A stretch of 64,000 bases of DNA from Heterohyrax brucei (GCA_028571685.1 CM053158.1:57380001-57444000), one strand, 5' to 3'. Shown: positions 33,385-45,714, counted from the stretch's first letter. Notes: generated by a model from the sequence alone, not told the origin. Numbers and translations: made by a program.

Positions 33385-33389
33385 TAGCT

Positions 33390-35284
33390 GGTCTGTAGTA
33401 AGAACATTATCTCTGGATCAAGGGCTGGTAGCAACCACAGGAGTGTCATTTTATGAACAAACCTAATTCAATTCTAGTGGGACGTATTACCTTGTATTTA
33501 CTGCTTGAAGGGGCTGGGGAAACTGATTCAGTGCTGGGTGAGATGCTGAGGTCAAGGGTACCTGGCTCAATGGGATGTAATGCTTTCATGGGTTTTGACG
33601 TGAGTGGAAATAGAGCAGCTTTCAATGCCTTGGGTTTGAGCACTTTTTGCAGTGCATGGAGATGCCTCAACCAGGATTCTAATCAATTTGAGATTTTTTT
33701 TTGCACCACATGAGTAACGCGACAAAGGATTTAAACAGGAAAAATTTGTGCAATCCAACATAAAGGGATTCATAGGTTTCAATGCAAAACATTCCACTGA
33801 GTATATTTTAAAAATTAATTTGTATTCTAGGATGCACAACTTGACTTGAAAGGATGCACAATACGACTTGACAGGATGCACAACACGGAGTATCTGTGGC
33901 ATTTAAGAATTTTAATATATTAGAGTGTGCTGAATGGGGAAGCTATTCATTTGAAATAGGGTATGAGAGTTTAGAACAGGTGGGGAAACTCAACTTTTTT
34001 TTTTTTAACTGAAGATAATGTTGCAAAATTGAGTTTTGCTTTGCCCACACAGGAGCAGTAAGAAACCAAAGCACCAAGCTTCATCTCTGCTAAAAAGCTC
34101 TGAATATGTAATATGGCAGTGACTTCCACACATTCAATATAAGCCACCATGTGTGTTTGTAAACAACTAAAAGGCTCAGCTAATCTTTAGCAATACACAA
34201 ATGAGCCATCCCAGAGAATGCCAGTCGCCTGCTAATAACTTTCTAAAATTGCTCTCCAGCACTAATTGAAGCCATAAATCCTCATCACATTCAAAATCTA
34301 ACCACTGTATACCATTAACTCTCTTTGGTTTTTAATCTTCTTCTGGGGCACTTGCTTGCTGCATCCTTCTTCCCTTAAGAGCAGCCAACTACATTTGTTA
34401 TTGTGGTTCAAATACCTTGTGAGATGCTTGCTGAAGGGCTATATACCATCTCTCTAAGCATGTCAACACAGAGCTGCTGAAGAGGAATATCTGCCCATTT
34501 CCCACTCTAACTAAGTAAAATTATGTCGATGAAATATATTTTTGCTCATTTCATCCTAGGTGCCTATAGATAATGCAGATCCAAGGAATATTTAAATTCT
34601 GTTTTGTTAAGACAGGCTACTTCTATTATATAGTGGAGCAGGTAGGATGTTATGGTTACCTCTAGACAATTTGCCAGACAAGAAAAATGGCTTTGCAGCC
34701 CATCTGACAGCTTTATTCTTGTGGTTCTGGCAGAAAAATAGGCAAAAAAGATTGCAGAGGCAGCTGACTGAATAGAATACAACACAAAAGTTCTGAAAAA
34801 TATTAACTAGTAAACCGAGCGGGAGGATATAGTAAAGGAACTGGCATTTCAGTTATATAAAATTACTTACTGCAACATTTTTATAGCCAAATTATGCTCC
34901 CTTTCTGTGCTGTATCTTTGGGTCTGTTGCCCGGAATGGATGGCACAGAATCTTTCCATGAGACACAAAATGTTTATATGGAAGAAGAGAGGAGCCACAG
35001 TTATGAATCATTTTATGGTGGAATCATGTTCTTGGTCCCAATGAAGACCCCCTGGCAGCTTTTGGTCTGATTTATATTAGGCCCTGTGCTTTGAGAAGTC
35101 TGCATCTGTTCTGTTCATTTCCCTGTGCCTTCTAATAGACACTTATAATTAACGTGGAATGCTCTGATACTTGCATCCAGATGAGTCAATTTGGGCCTTA
35201 AAAGAGCAGAGACATATGAGACACCTACTATAAGGACTTAGAAATAAACACATACACAGAAGAAAAGACTGTTTGATGGCTACA
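33390..35284. other. Unassigned sequence with 22-bp tandem repeat
   Basis: No gene or named repeat. A small tandem array lies at 33,829-33,888: units starting 'aggatgcacaa' at 33,829, 33,851 and 33,873, 22 bp apart, the third partial. The overlapping frame at 33,567-33,902 arises partly from this array. The rest is AT-rich, apparently unique DNA. Confidence 0.55.
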
Positions 35285-36240
35285 AGGGAGAAGGAGGGAG
35301 GGAGAGAGAGGGTGTCTTATAGATTAGACAGTTGATGGAAGTTTGATTGGGTGAAAGCAATGACAGTGCACATTAGAAAGAAGATTAATTTAACCATATT
35401 TCAGTATAAACTGAAAGCTCTTGTAATCTTAACCCAATATTGCAAGGATAGAGTAGCAGGGGCAGGGGCCCAGGGACCATGCTGTCAGGGGACATTGAGG
35501 CCAACTGGCGTAACTAGCCTATTGCTAAGGTAGTCTTCTGTACTCCATATTGGTGAGTGGCATGTGGGGTCATAAAAGCTAGCAAGCTGCCATCTGAGTA
35601 CACCAAATAGTCCCAAATCATCTGGATCAGATGACCACCAAGGACAACAATGACATGAGGGAAAAAGAGCCCAGAAGACAAAAGGGTGTATGGGTGTATG
35701 GGTGTATGGGTGATTGTATCAACATGTGACCAAAAGAACCAGACGGTGCCTGGCCATTGCCAAAGACAGCTGTGATGGGGCACACAATGCGTGTCCCAGT
35801 ACCAACACAAGAAAAACAGGGGTATACCTCAAGAAGTCCACTGAAAGACTGTAACTGATGGTCCAAAGGCCGGGGAGTTCCCCTGGGAGCATAGCCCCTA
35901 GACCTGATGGTGCCCCTAAACATAAATCATTACTGAGGTCAACTCTTTGGCGGGAATGGATTGGACTCAGGGACAGTAAGTGACCATATGGTGTGACCAC
36001 TTTATGGTTCCACGTGTCTACAGGATGCCGTCCTACTGGCCTGTTACCAGAAGGGAGAGGAGAAGGTGGTGAGGAGAGGACAAGAGATTCTTAGCAGGAT
36101 ATGACATGTATAGAACAGAAAGGAAGAGTGTGCTGTCCCTGGGCAAGGAGAGCAGAAAAAGCTGCAGATAGCCAGGCATGCAAATATAACTTGGATTGTA
36201 TACTTCCACTCAATCACAATTTAAAAAAGGAAAAAAAAAA
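35285..36240 (+). mobile_element. L1 3' UTR (5'-truncated L1)
   Basis: A plus-strand L1 tail with a purine-rich start (35,288-35,312), 'actccatattggtgagtggc', 'ggtgcctggccattgcc' and a poly(A) at 36,219-36,240. A 9-bp tandem motif 'gtgtatggg' is repeated at about 35,686-35,710. The minus frames at 35,514-36,000 are not coding. Confidence 0.8.
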
Positions 36241-36356
36241 GAGCAGAGACAACAGTGAAAGCTGCACGTTTTCTGTTCCTTGAAGCAGAAAATGCTGAAT
36301 AAAACATTTTCTTAGAAGAATATCCATTGGTAGATTAATCTTCAGTTGATCTCTTT

Positions 36357-36526
36357 TAATCAACCTGTTAGTGTAATGGGTAAGAGCTACAGCTGCTAAC
36401 CAAAAGGTCAGCAGTTCAAATCTCGCAGGTGCTCCTTGGAAACTCTATGGGGCAGTTCTACTCTGTCCTATAGAGTCACTGTGAGTTGAAATTAACTCAA
36501 TAGCAGTAGTTTGGTTTGGGATTTTT
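36357..36526 (+). mobile_element. AfroSINE
   Basis: A well-preserved plus-strand copy: A box 'tagtgtaatgggtaagagc', B box 'ggtcagcagttcaaatctc', 'ccttggaaactctatggggc', and 3' end 'tagagtcactgtgagttg' plus 'aactcaatagcagtag'. Confidence 0.92.
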
Positions 36527-37074
36527 GGTTCAATGAGCATAGAAAAGAAATTGTCCTGTCAACCTTTTTCTAAAGAGTAACGAGGATTCAGGCAGTTCCT
36601 TAAGAAACTTCAACTTCAGCCTAAGAATTGGAGAACGTAGATCATGCACCCTTATGCATCAATGTGTTCAGCAGTTTCAAAAGGCGCTAATAGGTTTTTG
36701 TTCAAAGAAAAAAATTCTGTAATTAAATACCTTGGGAAAATGCTGGATGAAAGCGAAGTCAGTAAGTTTTCCTACTGCAAGACTTCTCATTGCCTCTGAT
36801 TCCTTAAAATGTGTTTCAGTTCTTCAAGAGGGGAATCTAGCATTTATGATACTTTATGATAGGACTCTATTTTATGGAAATTGGCATGTAGTCAGTGTTC
36901 CCCAGCCTATTCTGAGGAACAGTGCCCTTCTATCTAGGACTGTGTCATGCAGGGAGATATGACTTCTCTCTAAATGTCAGACAAGTTTAAATGCTTTTCT
37001 TTTCAATTTGCTTTTTACAACTCCCCATCACCTGCCAAATAAAGTTCAAATGGGTTTCTTTTTTTTTTTTTTTT
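36527..37074. other. Unassigned non-coding sequence
   Basis: No recognised gene. The 76-codon frame at 36,732-36,962 has no motif. A poly(T) at 37,058-37,075 borders the L2 to the right. Confidence 0.5.
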
Positions 37075-37500
37075 TGCATTCAAAATCCTAGATGATCTGG
37101 ATCCAGCCTATTTTTCTCCTGTTATGCTCCATTACTTAAACTGCTTTGCCCATCAACCTCTAGTCAAACTTATATCTTACTATTTTATGCATATTCTTCT
37201 TATCTCTCACTTCTAGATCCTTAAACACAATGCCTTCTCCTTCTGACACAGAATTTTCCATTCCTTCTACCTATCCAGAACTTGCCCATTTTTCCTAGAA
37301 CCATGTTGGCTTCCCAAGAAGCCTTCCCCAGTCTTGCTGCTGAGAGTCGGTCTGTCTTACCTAAGTGTTCCCATTACATTTTGTGTGGAAGTCTATTTTA
37401 ATGTACATCAGTCTTTCTTGTCTTCTGGTTGTTTATTCATCTCACTGAGTTCTCCTTGAGGGCAAGGACTATGCCTTGCTCATCTTTGGGCACAGAGTCT
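37075..37500 (+). mobile_element. L2 LINE fragment
   Basis: Old L2 3' region: 'aaaatcctagatgatctgga', 'cttcccaagaagccttcccc' and 'ctccttgagggcaaggacta' in the order seen in L2 ends. It is highly diverged with no frame. Confidence 0.75.
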
Positions 37501-37667
37501 ACCAAGTAGATCAAACTGAAATCTAAATTGAGCTGAATTGAAATCTGGCAACCCCTGGGCCCATTTCTGCACAGCTGTCTCATCCCAATTTCTCTGCAGT
37601 CATTACACAATGTGCAGTCCGTAGCATGGTGATACATTCCACATTAGCTCTGGCCTAAGACCACTAA

Positions 37668-39571
37668 CTTAGTCATCTAGTGCTACTACAGCAGAAATAC
37701 CACAAGTGGATGGCTTTAACACACACACAAAAATGAGCTGAAGTTTAAATTCAGGATGTCAGCTCTAGAGGAAAGCTTTCTCTGTTGGCTGGGGAGGAAA
37801 GCCCTTGTTATCAATCTTCCCCTGGACCAGGAGCTTCTGAGGTACAGGGACTCTGGATCTGAAGGAAACGCTCTGCTCTGGGTACTGATTCTTAGTGGTA
37901 TGAGGTCTCCAACTCTCTGCTTGCTTCCTTTCCTTTTACATCCCAAGAGATTGCCTCAGGGGACAATACAATCTTATACACTCAGTCCTGCCCCACCAGT
38001 CCAACTGCTGTCTGTCCCCGCTCATTAACATCATGGAGAGTGGTAGGGTTTACAACATTTAGGAACATTGTACAATACCAGGAATCATGGCCTAATCAAA
38101 TTACTACACATTTTTTGGGGTGACTCAGTTCAACCCATGACATTCCACCCTTTGGCTGCCCAAAATATACATCATTTTAACATGCAAAATGCGATCACCC
38201 CATCATAGCAAAAGTCTTAAGTCCAAGTCCAAAATCCAAAGATTCTCATAACTGGAATCTAGAACACAAATTATCTGTTTCAAAAATATAATGGAAAAAT
38301 AGGCAGGCACAAGTTAACCATTTCTATTACAAATGGGAAAAATCAGAGGAGGAAGGCATAATAGGCACTAAGGAGAACATATCACAGTTAGCTCTCAAGG
38401 CTTTGAAAGTAATCTTTTATTTTCTGAGACATTTTATACAGTGTCCCTGTTCTACATACTCTAGGTACTGGCCACATTCTCCAGATTCTGGGTGGAGGCC
38501 CCTTGGCCCTGGCTATAGCTCTGCCTTCTAGGGCTACTGGGACAGCAACTCTGCTCCCTTGGTTGCAGGCGCACCATTTTCCTAGCCCAAGTGAGTGGTA
38601 ACTCTACCCTTTGCAACACCAGAGGCCATGGCTTCACCCTTTGAAACTCTTGAGATCATAGCCAGAGCTTTTTAGACTGAGGCAGCTCAGCTTCTGATGT
38701 TCCTTGTCTCTTCAGCTTTTGCTTCGTGTAGCTTCTCAGCCCAGACCTCGTCTCTGCACCTGCCCCACTGGGGCAAGGGTACCAAAGCTTTGTAGCTTGA
38801 CTGATAATTGCCAGGAGCCATGCCACTCTGGCAGGAGCCGTTGTATGCACAGGCATTCAGTTCTCTCAGTCTGTGGGTCAGCTCCAAAGATATATGGGTC
38901 TGGTCCCCTCATTCCGTGTTGCCAATTCATTGCCGCTGCTTCTCATCATCTGTGTCTTCTCCAGTATTAACAGTTATCCTCAGTTCCTTCTGAGTCTTCC
39001 ATCCATTTACAGTTTCAAAACTGCATCTACAATTTAGGTGTCTATTAGAGTAGCAACTCCTTCCCTATGCTGAATTCTGTCTTGGTTGTCTAGTATTACT
39101 ATAAGAGAAATACCACCAGCAGATGACTTTAACAAAGAGAAATTTATTTTCTCACCAAAAAAAGAAAGAAAAAACTAAAGTCCAAATTCAGGGTGTCTGC
39201 TCCAGAAGTCTTTCTCTGTTGGCTGTGGAAGAAGGCCCTTGTCATCAATCTTCCCCTGCACCAAGAGCTTCTGAGATGCAGTGATCTCAGTTCCAAATGA
39301 CATGCTCTGCTTCTGGTATTGCTTCTTGATGGTATGATGTACCCAAATCTCTCTACCAGCTTTTTTCATTTATATCCCAAGAAATTGCCTCAAGGCACAG
39401 TACGATCTTATACACTGAGTCTTGCCCCACCAACACAACTGCTGCTGATCCTTCCTCATTAATATCATAGAATCAGGGTTTACATCATATGGGAACATCA
39501 CACAATACCTGAAATCATGGCACAGATGAAATGCTACATATGTTTTTGGGAGGGCGCAATTCAATCCATGA
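37668..39571 (-). mobile_element. MaLR-like LTR retrotransposon (LTR-internal-LTR)
   Basis: Two same-orientation LTRs (39,083-39,571 as 5' LTR, 37,668-38,142 as 3' LTR) flank about 940 bp of internal DNA (38,143-39,082). On the minus strand the internal region ends in a purine-rich 'ccaaagggtggaa' directly before TGTCATGG, as expected of a polypurine tract. No gag, pol or env frame survives. ORFs of 60-90 codons in the internal part are overlapping and featureless. It resembles non-autonomous ERVL-MaLR elements. The LTRs differ considerably, so it is old. Confidence 0.68.
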
Positions 39572-40330
39572 CTACCACCCTACAAACCCAATACATCGTA
39601 CTGTGTTCCAGAGTCGTATTATATATTTCATGACTCCAAGATTGACAGGGTCCTCCTGCCTGAAAGTTCCCTGGACATGTCTAGTTTACCTGCCAAATGT
39701 TCTGGCCTTATACTCAGAAGGCTGAGCCTGTGGAGTTGAGGGGTAAGCAATCAAGTTTGCAAAAGGTCTAATGTGCCCTTCTTTCCCAGATCTACCAATC
39801 ACATGTGCATCCCTGATAAATATTTAGGGGTGAGTCTGTTCTTCCACCTGTTTTGGAGCATCTCTGTGCTGAGTATCCTGTCAATGCTCACTTTCTCTAT
39901 ACTCTGAGATAAAATTCCTCACTTGGTTTACCAATATGAAGTCTGAGTCTTGTCTTTCAGTGATCATTAGTCAACCTCTGTCAACACTGTGGTCATCCAA
40001 GTGTCCTATATATGTAAGAATATACGCTTTCATTCCCTATCATTCCAATAATTTAGAACTGATAGCTGCCTTTAAGTTCTTTGTGTGAGCTGCCTTTAAG
40101 TTCTTTGTGTGTTTAATGAGATGTACTTCACTACCCTGGATGATGGGGACTTCAATATTCCTTGTTTCCAGACAATTAAGTTAGTGAACTTGCCACTGTG
40201 AGCTTATGTTGGCAGCACTGTACGAACTCAGTAAGGTTTCATAACCTTGGTTTATCAGTGTCTCATAGCTGTATGTGTGTCAACGTGTGGCAGTGCCATG
40301 CTGAGTAGTGATCATTATTGAGTTTGTGTG
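39572..40330. other. Unassigned sequence with 24-bp tandem duplication
   Basis: No gene or named repeat. An exact 24-bp tandem duplication occurs at 40,064-40,087 and 40,088-40,111 (unit starting 'agctgcctttaagttctt'). Confidence 0.55.
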
Positions 40331-41440
40331 CTGTCATGCGAATGTTGGAGTTTGAATTAGAGCAATGAACAAACATCAAATTTCTTGTTAAACTTGGCAA
40401 GTGTGGAAATGAAATCGAGGACATGTTAGTCCTATGGGAATAATTCTATGAAGAAAACAGCAGTGTATAGCTGGATTAAATGTTTTTCTGAGGGGAGAGA
40501 AAGTGTCACTGATGAAGAGGAATCAGGGCAGTCAGTAAGGAGCAGAACTGATGAAAATATTGCAAAAATTAATCTAATTGTATGTCAGAATTGTTGGGTG
40601 ACTGTGAGAAGCATTGCAAATCAAATAGACATCAATAGAGCAACAATTAGGAAAATCTTAACTGAAGATTTTGGCATGAGAAAGGTGTGAGCAAAGATAG
40701 TCCCAAAGGAGCTCACTAATGAAAAAAGCAAACAACAGTTGAAGTTTGCTAAGACCTTTTAGAGAGGCAAGATGATGCTTTGGGCCATGTTACCACTGGT
40801 GATGAAATGTAAGTGTACCAATATGACCCTGCAACAAAGAGTCAAAGTGCACAGTGTAAGTCAGTCAATTCTCTGTGACGAAAGAAGTTCCATCAGTTCA
40901 AATCAAGAATCCAAATGATGTTGCTAACCTTTTTTTTTTTTTTTTTTTTGATATCAGAGGGATTGTTCATTATGAATTTGTACCAACTGGACAAACAGTT
41001 TACTACTTGGTAGTGTTGAAACAGCTGCGTGACAAACTTAGACAAAAGTGACCTGAACTTTTTGCTAACAACTCATGGCTCTTACATCATGACAACATAC
41101 CAGTTCACATGACACTGTCTGTAAGGGAGTTTTTAGCCAGTAAACAAATAATTAGAACATCCTACCACTTCCCTGATCTGGCTCCCAATGACTTTTTGCT
41201 TTACTCAAGCATAAAGGAAATTTGGAAAGAAAGCATTTTGATGACATTGAGGACAGCAGTGGTAATATGGCTATAGCTCTGATGGCCATTCCAGAAAAGC
41301 AGTTCCAAAAGTGCTATGAATTGTGGACTAGGCACTGGCGTCGATCTATAGTTTCTCAAGGAGAGCACTTCAAAAGTGATCATAGTGATATTCAGCAATG
41401 AAATATGTATTACTTTTTCTAGGGTGAGTTCATGAATTTG
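40331..41440 (+). pseudogene. Mariner-family transposase pseudogene
   Basis: A decayed cut-and-paste transposase. The frame 40,448-40,690 gives the DNA-binding part: 'YSWIKCFSEGRESVTDEEES', 'VRSRTDENIAKINLIVCQN' and helix-turn-helix 'NRATIRKILTEDFGMRKV'. The catalytic core follows in broken frames: 'TGDEM' near 40,797, 'DIRGIVHYEFVPTGQTVYY' near 40,953, 'LHHDNIPVH' near 41,082, and 'FPDLAPNDFLL' near 41,172. The three acidic positions remain, but the second and third are 32 residues apart against 34 in classical mariners. A T-tract expansion (40,931-40,950) and frameshifts inactivate it. Terminal inverted repeats are not recognised. Confidence 0.88.
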
Positions 41441-41489
41441 TCAGACTGACCATCAGAGTTTGGAATTTGGCACAAGAAGGAAGAAGCGT

Positions 41490-41940
41490 AACTGAAATAT
41501 TATGGATTAGTTGGTGTTCTCCCAACAGATATGATGAAGTCCTAATTCCTGTACCTGTAAACATTACTTTATTTGAAAATGAGGTCTTTAAAGTTATTAG
41601 TTAACACGAGATCATACCAGAGTATGGTAGGTTCTAACACAGTCTGGCTGGTATCTTGATAAAAGAAGGGAAGAGACAATGAGAGACAGAAAGAAGGACT
41701 ATGCCCTGGCAGTGTGACAACAGAGTTCTGCTGCAGCTGTAAGTCAGGGAACACTGGAGACTACCAGATCTGGGAAACACAAGCAAGACTCTTCCCTTAA
41801 GGCCTTCAGAGAGAACATCACTCCGCTGACACCCTGGAGTCTTGGCCCCCAGAACTGCGAAACAATACATTTCTCTTCTTATAAGCTGCTCAGTTTGCAG
41901 CTCATAGCATTTTGTCAATGCAACCTTAAGGAAATAATAA
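41490..41940 (+). mobile_element. MLT1-like solo LTR
   Basis: The start resembles a MaLR LTR ('tattatggattagttggtg'), followed by 'tatttgaaaatgaggtcttt'. The 3' part has 'ttggcccccagaactgcgaa' and a T/C-rich end. Plus orientation, about 450 bp, no coding. Confidence 0.65.
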
Positions 41941-42002
41941 GTGAAGGAATTATCTTAAAGCAAAGAATCCAAGTCTTGGTTTATCATAAAGCAAAAACAA
42001 AC

Positions 42003-42208
42003 AGAACAAACCTTTAAGTTGTTTTTGACTCATGGCAAGCCCATATATTATAGAGTAGAACTATACTTCATAAGAATTTCAATGACTGTCATCTTATGAA
42101 AGCAAATTGCCAGATCTTTCTTCCTTGACACCACTGGGTGGATTTGAACTGCCAACCTTTCAGTTAGCATCCAATTGCAAACTGTTTATTTCACACAGGG
42201 ACCTCATT
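42003..42208 (-). mobile_element. AfroSINE
   Basis: A minus-strand copy from 3' module ('gtttttgactcatggcaagc') to 'cacacagggacc', with central 'gcaaattgccagatctttct' and B-box complement 'gatttgaactgccaacc'. Confidence 0.87.
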
Positions 42209-42778
42209 CCCTCATGGTCCACATTAATCAGAATAGCTAAGATGACAGAAGCCAAACACTAGAGGGAAGAGAAAAAAACAATATCTATTGAGCTCCTGCT
42301 TTAAGCCAGGCACTTTTAAAAGCCATCTCCCAATAGATTGTCTCTCTGTAGTTGTTGTTAGATGCCAACTCATAGATACCCTACGCACAACAGAACAAAA
42401 CACTGCCCAATCCTGCGCCACGCCCATGATTGTTTTTACGCTTAAGACCATTGTTGCAGCCTCTGTGTCAACCCGTTCTTGCTGAGAGTCTTTCTCTTTT
42501 TCACTGACCCTCCACTCAAACAACCATGATGTCCTCCAGGGACTATCCCTCCTGGCAGTGTATTCAAAATGCATAAGATGCAGTCTCACCATCTTTGCTT
42601 CCAAGGAGCACTCTGGTTGTACTTCTCCCCAAACAGATCTGTTTGTTCTTTTGGTGGTCCATGGTACGTTCAACATTCTTCTCCAGCATCACAATTCAAT
42701 GGTGTCAATTCTTCGTCCATCTTTCTTATTCATTGCCCAGCTTTTGCATGCATATAACGCAATTGAAAATATCGTGGC

Positions 42779-43750
42779 TTAGGTCAGGTGCATCTTAGTC
42801 TTCAAGCTGACATCTTTACTTTTTAACACTTTAAAGAGGTCCTTTGCAGCAGATTTGCCCAAACAGGTGTGATTTTTGATTTCTTGACTGCTGTTTCCAT
42901 GGACCTTGATTGTGAAGCCAAGTAAAATGAAATCCTTGACAACCTCAGTCCTTTCTCCATTTATCAAAATGTCCAGTTGTGAGGATTTTTGTTTTCTTGA
43001 TGTTGAGGTATAATCCATACTGAAGGTTTGGTCTTCGATCGTCATCAGTGTTTCACATCCTCTTCACTTCCAGCAAGCAGGGTTGTGTCACTTGCATAAT
43101 ACAGGTTGTTAATGAGTTTTCACCCAATCTTAGTGCCTATTCTTCTTTATATAGATCAGTTTCTTGGATTATTTGCTTGGCATATCGATTGAAAAGGTAT
43201 GATGAAAGGATACAACCCTGACACATAGTTTTCCTGAATTTAAACCATGCAGTGTCCCCTTGTTGACTTTCTGGCAGTTCCCTGTCGATACACTATTGCA
43301 GTTACTTTTGAAAAATCCTTAACAAGATTTTACTAGTCTGTGATATGGATCACCTTTCTTGGGAACAGGCATAAACATGCATCTCTTCTGGTTAGCTGGT
43401 GAGGTAACTGTCCTCCAAATTTCTCTGTGTAGATGGTCAAGCACTTTCAGTGCTGCATTTGCTTGTTGATATATCTCATCTGATATTCCATCAATTCCAG
43501 GAGCCTTGTTTTTTGCTAATGCCTTCAATGCAGCTTCAACTTCTTCCTTCAGTACCATCGCTTCCTGGTCATATGCTACCTCTTGAAACAATTGAATATC
43601 AACCAGTTCTTTCTGAAAGAATGACTCTGTATATTCCTTCCATCTTCTTTTGCTGTTTCCAGAGTTGTTTAGCATTTTTCCTTTAGAATCTTTCAGTATT
43701 GCAAATCGATGTTTCAATTTTTTCTTTAGTTCTTTCAGTTTGAGAAACAC
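42779..43750 (-). pseudogene. RTE reverse transcriptase and C-terminal remnants
   Basis: 43,319-43,750 contains 'RWKEYTESFFQKELVDIQLF', 'NKAPGIDGISDEIYQQA' and 'MFMPVPKKGD', typical of the fingers/palm of RTE reverse transcriptase. Near 43,070-43,101 the catalytic box translates as YYASDTTLLAG, with the first aspartate of the ADD box replaced by S. 42,779-43,045 is the C-terminal part ('LLGFTIKVHGNSSQEIK', 'GKSAAKDLFKVLKSKDVSLK'). The copy is dead. Confidence 0.87.
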
Positions 43751-44442
43751 AAAATGTATTCTTCCCTTTTGGTTTTCTACTTATAGCTTTTTTCTTATGT
43801 CACTGTAATGCTTTATTTTGTCTTCTCAAGCTGCCCTTTGAAATTTTCTGTTCAATTCTTTTACTTCATCATTCCTTCCTTTTGTTTGATACTTGACATT
43901 CAAGAGCACATTTCAGAATTTCTTCTGACATCTGATTTGATCTTTTCTGTCTTCTTAACAACCTCTAACTTTCTTCATGGGTGATGTGTCTTCAGTGTCA
44001 TTCCACAATTCATCTGGTCTTCAGTGTTCAGTGTTCAACACATCAAATCTGTTCTTGAGATGGTTGCTAAACTTAGATGGGGTATACTCAAGGTTGTACT
44101 GTGTCTTTCTTGGACTTGTTCTAATTTTTTTCAGTTTTAGTTTGAACTTGGATGTGAACAGTTGATGGTCTGTGCCACAGTCAGCATCTGGCCTTCTTTT
44201 AACTGCTGATGTGGAGCTTTTCCAGCGTTTCTTTCTACAGATGTAGTCATACTGACTCCTGTGTGTGCCATCTGGCGAGGTCCATGTATATAGTCACGGT
44301 TTGTGTTGGTGAAAAAGGTATTTGCATTGAAGAAGTTGTTGATCTTGCAAAATTATATCATGTGCTCTCTGACATCATTTCTATCACCAAGGCTGTATTT
44401 TCCACCTACCAATCCTGCTTCTTGGAATCCACCTCTAGCATT

Positions 44443-45022
44443 CTAATCCCCAGTAATTGTCAATGTATCCTGACTGCATGTTAAATCAATTTTGGACTGC
44501 AGAAGCTGGTAAAAATCTTCAGTTTGTTCATCTTTAGCCTTAGTTGTTGGTGTGTAAATTTGAATAATATTTGTATTGACTGGCCTTCCTTGTAGGCATA
44601 TGGATATTATCCTATCACTGACACCATTGTACTTCAGGACATGTCTTGCAATGTTCTTTGTGACAATGAATGCAATTCCATTTCTCTTGAAGTTTTCATT
44701 CCTGGCACAGTAGACCACATGACTGTCTGATTCAAAATGGCCGATATCAGACCATTTCAACTCAATGCCCACGATATGTGTTTATTCGTTCCATTTCATT
44801 TTTGATGATTTCCAGTTTTCCTACATTCATACTTCTTATGTTCCATGTTCCAATTATTAATGGATGTTTGCAGTTGTTTATTCTCATTTTGAGCCATTCC
44901 ACATCAGTAAATAAAGGTCCCGAAGGCTTTACTCCATTCACATCTCTAAGATCAAAACTACTTTGAGGAGATAGCTCTTTTCTAGTAGTCTTTTTGAGTG
45001 CCTTTGAACCTGTGGGACTCAT
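44443..45022 (-). pseudogene. RTE endonuclease remnant
   Basis: Two minus frames. 44,762-45,022 holds the start of the ORF and 'LIIGTWNIRSMNVGKLEII', the usual first endonuclease motif. 44,443-44,772 holds 'GIELKWSDIGHFESDSHVVY', 'RNGIAFIVTKNIARHVLKY' and 'IIQIYTPTTKAKDEQTEDFY', ending at the 'TITGD' active-site segment. A frameshift separates them near 44,765. Confidence 0.88.
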
Positions 45023-45225
45023 TCTACTGTACTGTATCTGACAGTGTTCCTCTGCTATTTATAAAGTTCTCATTGGCTAATTCTTTGCAGTAGACTCCTG
45101 AGTCCTTCTTAGTCTATCTTAGTCTGGAAACTTAGCTGAAACCTGTCTACCCGTGGCATAGCTTTCAGCATCACAGCAACATGCAAGCCCACACAGTATG
45201 ACACACTGACAGGCAAGTGGGGGAG

Positions 45226-45714
45226 ATTATCTCTACAGAGACTATTTTAATTTTCAACAAATGCGTCTCCCTCAATTGCTTCTCTAGGATGGCTCAGTAA
45301 CCTTAAAACTCATATTCTAGTCAAACAGCGTCTTGTATTCATTTACATAAAGCCATTCACATGCCCAAAGGACTTTCTTTTTCCTATCTCCTCCACTTAC
45401 AATGCTTGGAAACTTCTGTGGTATTCTGTTTCCAAGTGCTTGTCCTTTTTCCAGAGCCCTCAGGATGACACTTGGCTCAGAATGTTTTGCTCTCTGAGAC
45501 ATCCAATACTGAAAAATGTCTTAGCCCAATACTCTGTAGGTGAGAGACAATCTCACCCTCACAGTTTCCGTACCTGCCTTCAGCAATGGGAAGCCCAACC
45601 TTGATTAGTGACCTAAACCATCCCATTTGATCAGGGCACACCTACAGTTATCTTGCATCTGTGCAAATTTTAAGAGTAAAGATGGGCTCTGAAGTCAAGT
45701 TGTGTTTAATTTGG
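45226..45714. other. Unassigned non-coding sequence
   Basis: No gene or repeat recognised; the 61-codon minus frame at 45,317-45,502 has no motif. Confidence 0.5.

Larger units (their letters stand above)
42350..45225 (-). mobile_element. RTE (BovB-like) LINE, nearly full length
   Basis: About 2.9 kb, minus strand, single-ORF LINE with endonuclease and reverse transcriptase. The 3' terminus at 42,350 reads 'tgagttggcatctaacaaca' on the minus strand. The 5' end lies near 45,225. The ORF is broken into pieces annotated separately. Horizontal transfer is well known for BovB-type RTEs. This copy shows only vertical decay. Confidence 0.87.

Noticed and set aside
35686-35712. CRISPR-like or regulatory repeat
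   Set aside because: A 9-bp motif repeated three times without spacers inside an L1 3' UTR: simple repeat.
36357-36440. tRNA gene
   Set aside because: The A/B-box-like sequence belongs to the AfroSINE head; a cloverleaf with acceptor stem cannot be drawn and the SINE body follows.
40231-41460. Mariner terminal inverted repeats
   Set aside because: I compared the ends flanking the transposase and found no convincing inverted pair.
42224-42676. 150-codon minus-strand frame
   Set aside because: It starts outside and ends inside RTE 3' sequence; only a decayed C-terminal RTE region and flank, not a gene.
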